Part shown: positions 58,653 to 64,000 of the stretch, in pieces
Numbering within the stretch: position 1 is the stretch's first letter
Layout: each line of letters starts with the position of its first letter
DNA from: an uncultured Emticicia sp.
Lineage (GTDB): Bacteria > Bacteroidota > Bacteroidia > Cytophagales > Spirosomataceae
Assembly (NCBI RefSeq): GCF_937903345.1
Contig: NZ_CALCZQ010000007.1
Location: 1-64,000, forward strand
Reading direction: 5' to 3'
DNA length: 64,000 bases
The notes under the pieces: model-generated
The model's database searches: none
What the model was told of the DNA's origin: nothing
Seen by the model: the letters and a program-made list of their open reading frames with translations, nothing else
Translations under genes and position numbers: made by a program

Positions 58653-61211
58653 ATGAAATTATTGAAATTTACTTTTTTAAGTTCGTTTATTTTGAGTGTA
58701 GCTGTAGGAGCAAATGCACAGAAAAAAGACGAAAAAAAAGCAGAAGACCCTAAACCAGTTACCGTAGCCCCCGCTGCTCCAGCCAAACCTGCCGAAGCAC
58801 CCAAAACAGGTCCAAAGCCTTATAAAGAAATAATAACGGAGAAAGCAAAAACCAGTAAAGGTTTGATGACAGTTCACAAAATTGAAGACAAGTATTTCTT
58901 TGAAATCGGCGACTCTTTAATTGGACGTGACATTATGACCGTAACTCGCTATTCAAAAACTGCCGCCGGTGGTGGCATTTTTGGCGGCGAAGAAGTGAAC
59001 CGTCAGGTGGTTAGATGGGAAAAAGGTCCAGAAAACAAACTTTTCTTGCGTTCAATTACTTTAGTGATAGCCAGTGCCGATAGCACAAAACCAATATTTC
59101 AAGCAGTAAAAAATTCAAGTGCCGACCCAATCATTGGGGTGTTTGATATCAAAGCCCTTAAAAAAGACACATCTTCAGTGATTGAAGTAACTGATTTCTT
59201 CAAAGGTGATAATCAAGTTTTTTCGCTTGACCCTATCAATAAACAGCTATTGAAAATTGCGGCAATTCAAGCTGATCGTTCATTTATTCAACATATTCGA
59301 TCGTACCCAATCAACACCGAAATTCGTACAACCAAAACTTTCAGTGTTATACCTCCATCGGTTTCATTAGTCCCGATTCCACAAATTGGTGCTTACTTAC
59401 CAGCTTCTCGTGACGCAGGTGTAGTTACAATGGAGTTCAATACTTCGATGATAATTCTACCAAAAACACCAATGCGTAAGCGTTATTTCGACCCACGTGT
59501 TGGCTATTTTGCGAACCAATATGCTACTTTTGGTGAAGAATCACAAAAATCAGACAATGAGGTTTTTGCAGTAAGATGGAAACTTGAGCCTAAAACACTG
59601 GAAGATGCCGAACGCCAAAAACTTGGAGAACTAATCGAGCCTAAAAAACCTATCATCTATTACATCGATCCAGCAACACCACAAAAATGGCAAAAATACC
59701 TCAAAGCAGGTGTTGACGATTGGCAAGTGGCTTTTGAAAAAGCAGGTTGGAAAAATGCGATTCGTGGTGAATATATGAACCCAAAAGACAGCATGGGCTT
59801 AGAAGATGCTCGTTATTCGGTAATCAGATATTTTGCGGCTGATATTCAGAATGCATACGGCCCGAATGTACACGACCCACGCAGCGGCGAAATTTTAGAA
59901 AGTCACATCGGTTGGTATCACAACGTTATGCGTTTGGTAAGAAACTGGTATATGATTCAGACTGCCGCTTCTGACCCACGCTCAAGAAAGAAAAACTTTG
60001 ATGATGAATTGATGGGTCAATTGATTCGCTTTGTATCATCGCACGAGGTTGGACACACAATAGGTTTACGCCACAACATGGGTGCAAGTTCGGCAACGCC
60101 AGTTGAGAAACTACGTGATAAAGAATGGGTTGCCAAAAACGGACACACTTCATCTATCATGGATTATGCTCGTTTCAATTATGTAGCACAACCAGAAGAT
60201 GGCGTGACGGATTTCTTCCCACGTATTGGCGATTATGATGTTTGGGCGATTCAGTGGGCATATAAATATTTCTCAGATGCAAAAAGTGCAAAAGAAGAAA
60301 AATCAATCTTAAATGAATTGACAAAAGAAGCTGTAAAAGACCCCCGTAAGCGTTTTGGTACAGAAGTTAGTCCTTTCGACCCACGTTATCAGACAGAAGA
60401 TTTGAGCGATAACGCTATGAAAGCTTCTGATTATGGTATCAAAAACTTACAAAGAATTTTGCCACAATTGCCAGAATGGAGCAAAGAAAATGGCGAATCG
60501 TACAAAGAATTAGCTGAATTGTACGCCAACGTAACTGGCCAGTATCGTCGTTATATTGGTCACGTAACCAAAAATGTAGGTGGTATTTACGATACGCCTA
60601 AAACTTATGACATGGAAGGTTCGGTTTATGAAGTTGTGCCAAGAGCAACCCAAAAAGATGCGGTTAACTTCTTAAATCGCCAAGTTTTTGAAACACCAAC
60701 TTGGATGCTTGATAAAAATATCTTGAACAAAATAAATCCAGAAACAGGCGTTGAAGCAGTAAAAGCCATTCAGGAAGCTACATTGAATAATCTTTTAGCA
60801 GGTGACCGTGCGGTGAGGTTAATGGAAACTGGTTCTGCAAGTCCAGCTAACTATAACTTAGATGAATTGATGACAGATTTGCGTGGAAGCATTTGGTCAG
60901 AGTTGAAATCTAAGAAAGTAATAGACATTTACCGCCGTAACCTTCAGAAAGTATTTGTTGAGAAAGTAACTTCATTACTTTCACCAGGAATGGCTGCGGT
61001 TTCGTTCATTCCACAAGGAGCAACTTATGGCTATGAAACACGCATGGTCGACTTGAAGAAAACCGATTTACCATCAATCGCAAGAGCACATTTGGAAACC
61101 TTAAAAGGAGAAATCAAAGTAGCATTGCCATTGACAGCCGACAAAATGAGCAAATATCACTTACAGGATGTTTTGCAAAGAATTGATACTGCATTGAATC
61201 CAAATAAATAA
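58653..61211 (+). CDS. Zinc-dependent metalloprotease, DUF5117/DUF5118 type
   Basis: This is an 852-residue exported protein. The signal ends near NAQ (residue 23) and is followed by a Lys/Pro/Ala-rich linker (KKDEKKAEDPKPVTVAPAAPAKP). The DUF5118 and DUF5117 regions precede the zinc motif HEVGHTIGLRHNMGAS at about 464-479 (H464, E465, H468, H474), an extended metzincin site, with a Met-turn candidate in SSIMDYARFNYVAQ. The family is common in Bacteroidota and of unclear substrate. A hairpin terminator follows 20 bases after the stop. Confidence 0.93.
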   Translation: MKLLKFTFLSSFILSVAVGANAQKKDEKKAEDPKPVTVAPAAPAKPAEAPKTGPKPYKEIITEKAKTSKGLMTVHKIEDKYFFEIGDSLIGRDIMTVTRYSKTAAGGGIFGGEEVNRQVVRWEKGPENKLFLRSITLVIASADSTKPIFQAVKNSSADPIIGVFDIKALKKDTSSVIEVTDFFKGDNQVFSLDPINKQLLKIAAIQADRSFIQHIRSYPINTEIRTTKTFSVIPPSVSLVPIPQIGAYLPASRDAGVVTMEFNTSMIILPKTPMRKRYFDPRVGYFANQYATFGEESQKSDNEVFAVRWKLEPKTLEDAERQKLGELIEPKKPIIYYIDPATPQKWQKYLKAGVDDWQVAFEKAGWKNAIRGEYMNPKDSMGLEDARYSVIRYFAADIQNAYGPNVHDPRSGEILESHIGWYHNVMRLVRNWYMIQTAASDPRSRKKNFDDELMGQLIRFVSSHEVGHTIGLRHNMGASSATPVEKLRDKEWVAKNGHTSSIMDYARFNYVAQPEDGVTDFFPRIGDYDVWAIQWAYKYFSDAKSAKEEKSILNELTKEAVKDPRKRFGTEVSPFDPRYQTEDLSDNAMKASDYGIKNLQRILPQLPEWSKENGESYKELAELYANVTGQYRRYIGHVTKNVGGIYDTPKTYDMEGSVYEVVPRATQKDAVNFLNRQVFETPTWMLDKNILNKINPETGVEAVKAIQEATLNNLLAGDRAVRLMETGSASPANYNLDELMTDLRGSIWSELKSKKVIDIYRRNLQKVFVEKVTSLLSPGMAAVSFIPQGATYGYETRMVDLKKTDLPSIARAHLETLKGEIKVALPLTADKMSKYHLQDVLQRIDTALNPNK

Positions 61212-61231
61212 AAAAACAGTTTGAATGAATC

Positions 61232-61262
61232 AAAGAGCGAGGCGAAAGTTTCGCTCTTTTTT
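61232..61262 (+). terminator. Terminator after the metalloprotease
   Basis: AAAGAGCGA (61232-61240) pairs with TCGCTCTTT (61251-61259) around a 10-base loop, ending in six T. Confidence 0.88.
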
Positions 61263-61362
61263 ATTTTAATTATCAATAACATAAAAAAGCATTTCAGTCT
61301 TAGCCATGTTAAATCAATTAATTAAATTTTAGTAACTTTAACTCACAATAAAACAAAACTCC

Positions 61363-62703
61363 ATGCTTCGCAAACTCATTCTTTTTTTTGTTAGCATTTC
61401 ATTTCTCATCAGTTCATGTATCTCAACAATTATTCCCAAAAGCACTACTTTTATCAAAGGTTTTCCAGAAGGATTCGAAAATGCTTCAAAAAGTAGTTAT
61501 ACCGCAGGAGATGTAGAATTGACTGGTGGAATTTGGTATTTTGAGGATGCCCTCATCGGTACAACCACCAAAGATGCAAAAAATGAATCGCGTGCAATAA
61601 GAATCCGTGAAATAGGTTATGTTCGAATGAATTTTGATATTTTTGGTGCAAAAGAAATCAATATTTCTTATGGTGCATACAATGGAGATGGCGAATCAGA
61701 ATGGGAACTGTATGCTTCAAGAAATAGCGGTGTGTCATGGTCTAAAATCGGTTCAACACAAAAAACATCGGGTAGCAAACTTTCTACAACCGCCTTTACA
61801 ATTAATGAGTCGGGTAGAATCAGGTTTGAAATGCGTAAAATTTCTGGCGGAGTAAATCGCCTTAATATTGATGATTTAATTATTACCTCAACTGGCAATT
61901 CACCAACTAATTCAACTACTCCGAGCCGCGATGATAATTTGGCTTTGGGCAATCCAAGCAAAGCTGACACAAAAGATGAAAATAACTATTTGATGATAAA
62001 AAATCAATACGTTTTGTCTTATAATCGAAGTAAAGGTACTTCAAATTGGGTAAGTTGGCATTTAAGTACAGCTTGGAAAGGCACAACGCCACGAACTGAC
62101 AATTTCCGTCCAGACACTTCACTTCCTAGTGCTTGGTATAAAGTTATTAGTTCTGATTATACAAATTCGGGTTTCGATCGTGGGCATCTTTGTCCATCCG
62201 ACGACCGTGATGGAAGTTATGATGACAATGACGAAACTTTCTTAATGACCAAAATCGCCCCACAAGCACCTGCTAATAATCGTGGTCTTTGGGCAGATTT
62301 GGAAGTATATTCACGTAAAATTATTGAAGCAGGTAACGAAATTTATATAGTTGCGGGTGTTTTTGGGAAAGGTGGAACTGGAAGTAACGGTGGAAAAACC
62401 AGCACCCTTGATAATGGAAAAGTAGTTGTTCCAGAATCTTTCTGGAAAGTAATAATCATTCTTCCAATAGGCAGTAATGATATTTCAAGAATCGATGCTC
62501 AAACTCGTGTAATTGCCATAAATGTACCCAACAAAGAAAGCGTAGATGAAACAAAATGGGGTGATTATCGTTTAAGTATTGATGATCTTGAATCCCTTAC
62601 AGGTTATAATTTTTTATCGAACGTACCAAGTGCTATTCAAAAATCGCTAGAATCTCATAAAGATACTGGCCCAACATTAAAAGTTTCCAACCTAGGCAAT
62701 TAA
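61363..62703 (+). CDS. DNA/RNA non-specific endonuclease lipoprotein (NUC1 family)
   Basis: This is a 446-residue lipoprotein (lipobox LISSC, Cys19). An N-terminal beta domain (about 30-170) with ESEWELYASRNSGVSWSKIG looks like a binding module. The C-terminal betabetaalpha-Me nuclease (from about 200) has the DRGH motif at 272-275 (GFDRGHLCPSDDRD) and the downstream asparagine in NNRGLWADLE. Such enzymes cut DNA and RNA for nutrition or biofilm turnover. As a lipoprotein it is likely tethered to the cell surface. Confidence 0.92.
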   Translation: MLRKLILFFVSISFLISSCISTIIPKSTTFIKGFPEGFENASKSSYTAGDVELTGGIWYFEDALIGTTTKDAKNESRAIRIREIGYVRMNFDIFGAKEINISYGAYNGDGESEWELYASRNSGVSWSKIGSTQKTSGSKLSTTAFTINESGRIRFEMRKISGGVNRLNIDDLIITSTGNSPTNSTTPSRDDNLALGNPSKADTKDENNYLMIKNQYVLSYNRSKGTSNWVSWHLSTAWKGTTPRTDNFRPDTSLPSAWYKVISSDYTNSGFDRGHLCPSDDRDGSYDDNDETFLMTKIAPQAPANNRGLWADLEVYSRKIIEAGNEIYIVAGVFGKGGTGSNGGKTSTLDNGKVVVPESFWKVIIILPIGSNDISRIDAQTRVIAINVPNKESVDETKWGDYRLSIDDLESLTGYNFLSNVPSAIQKSLESHKDTGPTLKVSNLGN

Positions 62704-62738
62704 AAAAACAAGTTTTCAAATTGTATTTATTCAACACC

Positions 62739-63276
62739 ATGAAAAAAACATTACATTATTGTTTTTTTGAGCATCTATAATATTCAATTCACTTTCGCTC
62801 AATTTCTCACCTCATCTACACTGCCCATTATAGTTATGATACACTATCAAATATTTTAAAAGAACCAATCATAAGAAATTTTCAAAAATGACCTATTCTA
62901 TGGACTTACATTTGGCCTCAACCAATGCCTTATGCTGGAACTTGGGAGCAAAAAGTAAACGAACTTAGAATTTTTTTAACCCAACGTTTACAATGGCCAT
63001 AATAATATACAGACCAATTTTGAAATCACAGGCAATGAACCTGAACTAGCTGAAATTAAAATCAATGCTTTCCCAAATCCATTTCTCGAGCGAATAAGTA
63101 TAAATATAGAATCACTATTTACCGAAAAAACTAAAATAAGTTTAAAAGACCATCTTGGAAAGACACTTTTTGAAGGAACTGAACCAATACATATTGGAAA
63201 CAATGACTTTTACATAGAATTGCCTGAAAACGATGTTGTTAGCGGCATAAAATACTTAACAATTGAATCAGCTTAG
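62739..63276 (+). pseudogene. Decayed CotH-type T9SS cargo gene
   Basis: An ATG at 62739 opens a signal-peptide-like MKKTLHYCFF; the frame must shift to read on as IYNIQFTFAQFLTSSTLPIIV, the usual start of secreted CotH-family proteins. A large internal deletion follows. At 62892-63002 the frame reads PILWTYIWPQPMPYAGTW then EQKVNELRIFLTQRLQWP-stop, like the end of a CotH kinase-like domain. In a third frame, 63013-63276 encodes EIKINAFPNPFLERISINI...GIKYLTIESA-stop, a type A T9SS sorting tail. Three frames and a missing middle make this a dead gene. It directly follows the nuclease gene. Confidence 0.8.
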
Positions 63277-63382
63277 AAGAGAATCACAAAAAAATTAATT
63301 CATCAGAAATAATTTTATTTTCTTCTTTTAAGCTTTTGTTACAAGACCTAATTCCCCATGAAATAAGAAAAATTTATGCTAA

Positions 63383-63838
63383 CTAAGCGTGGCCGAGTAT
63401 CATATAAGTGTGATCAATACCATCTTCTACATAATCATTCCCAATATATTCAAAACCAAACGAATGATAAAACTTAATAAGATAACTTTGTGCCCCAATC
63501 TTTATCGGTTCATTTCCAAATAGTTCAATCGTTTTTTCGATTGATTTTTGCATTAAAAACTTACCAATTCCATCGCCGCGAAAATGCGAAGACGTAACCA
63601 CCCGACCGATTGAAGTATAGCCTTCATAATAAATATTTTTATCAAAAAGGCGAGTGTAAGCTACCAATTTATTATTTTCATCCCAAATCATAAAATGCCA
63701 AGCAAATTGGTCTTTGCCGTCGGCATCAACAAATGGGCAGTTTTGTTCTAACACAAAAACTTCCTGACGCAACACCATAATTGCATAAAGTTCATCAAGA
63801 CTCAACTCATAAAATGGTACACATTTAATACTTTTCAT
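63383..63838 (-). CDS. elaA: ElaA-like GNAT family N-acetyltransferase
   Basis: This is a 151-residue acetyltransferase of the ElaA group: LYAIMVLRQEVFVLEQNCPFVDADGKDQFAWHFM near the start, GRVVTSSHFRGDGIGKFLM as the acetyl-CoA loop, and GAQSYLIKFYHSFGFEYIGNDYVEDGIDHTYM at the end. I use the ATG at 63838 instead of the TTG one codon earlier. Function is unknown beyond acyl transfer. It is divergent from the partial gene at the window end. Confidence 0.9.
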   Translation of the reverse strand: MKSIKCVPFYELSLDELYAIMVLRQEVFVLEQNCPFVDADGKDQFAWHFMIWDENNKLVAYTRLFDKNIYYEGYTSIGRVVTSSHFRGDGIGKFLMQKSIEKTIELFGNEPIKIGAQSYLIKFYHSFGFEYIGNDYVEDGIDHTYMILGHA

Positions 63839-63901
63839 CAAATTAATATATCTATATATTTTGCCAATTTAAGCAAAATATTAATCTATTTAGTTATTTA
63901 T

Positions 63902-63933
63902 TTTGTCAAATTAATATAATATATATACTTTTA
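63902..63933 (+). promoter_or_regulatory. Promoter of the gene cut by the window end
   Basis: TTTG (63902-63905) and TACTTTTA (63926-63933, 7 of 8 to TAnnTTTG) are 20 bases apart, with the start codon 28 bases further on. Confidence 0.55.
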
Positions 63934-63961
63934 AGCTTAAAATCAAATAAAGTATTTAAAG

Positions 63962-64000
63962 ATGACTGCACTAAAAGAAGTTGCCAAAAAGATTTATTAT
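63962..64000 (+). CDS. N-terminal fragment of an unidentified protein
   Basis: An ATG at 63962 opens 13 codons (MTALKEVAKKIYY) that run to the window edge. A well-spaced promoter lies directly upstream, which supports a real start. The fragment is too short to assign to a family. Confidence 0.55.
   Translation, partial: MTALKEVAKKIYY

Noticed and set aside
62739..63276. Treating the post-nuclease region as an intact gene hit by one sequencing error
   Set aside because: At least two frame changes, an internal stop and loss of the central domain are needed, which is decay and not one error.

Overview
The window looks like the left end of a draft contig from an AT-rich member of the Bacteroidota, most likely order Cytophagales (an Emticicia/Arcicella-like lineage is a guess from protein style, not a demonstrated match). 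The reasons are TonB receptors with carboxypeptidase-like N-terminal domains, type IX secretion (T9SS) sorting tails, families largely confined to Bacteroidota (HYC_CC_PP, DUF2911, DUF4105, DUF5103, DUF5117/5118), start codons mostly without Shine-Dalgarno sequences, and promoters of the TTTG / TAnnTTTG type. The first 50 bases are not genomic: they read as an Illumina P7 adapter with index, so the first gene (apaG) has lost its true start.

Layout. 51-2396: apaG, fumC, csaA. 2466-9427: a seven-gene same-strand cluster built around a TonB receptor, with a HYC_CC_PP protein, two heavy-metal-associated (HMA) proteins, a PepSY membrane protein and two paralogous YncE-like propeller lipoproteins. 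I read it as an outer-membrane-to-periplasm copper or other soft-metal handling system, and it is the best candidate for a poorly described system here. 9537-16000: sucC, a lolD-like ATPase, a queuosine-precursor transporter, a small FeoB-associated-type protein coupled to a YfiT/DinB enzyme, an inositol monophosphatase and a MuiA-like DUF4139 protein. 16036-25530: an Ldh-type oxidoreductase, a class-A-like serine hydrolase, an outer-membrane beta-barrel receptor, a previously unlisted 59-residue gene, a GH113-like lipoprotein, prfC and a stand-alone nuoC. 25657-32596: a Spy-like protein, pyrB, aroA, DUF502 and an M16 peptidase. 32813-35792: a fibre-like surface protein beside a subtilase. 35850-42292: an ABC-F ATPase, N-carbamoylputrescine amidase, rhlE, a frameshifted lipoprotein and DUF4105. 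42445-44324: a PspC/LiaF-type envelope-stress cluster. 44597-58249: a TrpF-like protein lacking the catalytic Cys, mnmA, a T9SS subtilase, NUDIX, DUF2911, DUF5103, a YigZ protein, a complete subclass B1 metallo-beta-lactamase, a Kelch protein, a c-di-AMP cyclase, a class V aminotransferase and MarC. 58653-64000: a DUF5117/5118 metalloprotease, a NUC1-type nuclease, the remains of a CotH-type T9SS cargo gene, elaA and the first codons of another gene.

Between genes there are two unusual repeat classes. One is a set of long imperfect inverted repeats at gene boundaries whose arms are built from degenerate 7-base units kept in phase (AGATTGG/AGATACG/AGATTGT..., AATTAAG/AATTGAG/..., GTCTTCA/GTTAGCA/..., ATGTTTG/AGTTTTG/...). 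The unit sequence differs from locus to locus while the heptad architecture is retained. The other is a set of compact palindromes, two of which share the GGAACGTC...GGACGTTCC core in convergent gaps, and two of which share a TTAATTGTGCTT[T/A]AGCAC element upstream of rhlE and mnmA. No tRNA, rRNA, insertion sequence or CRISPR array was seen.
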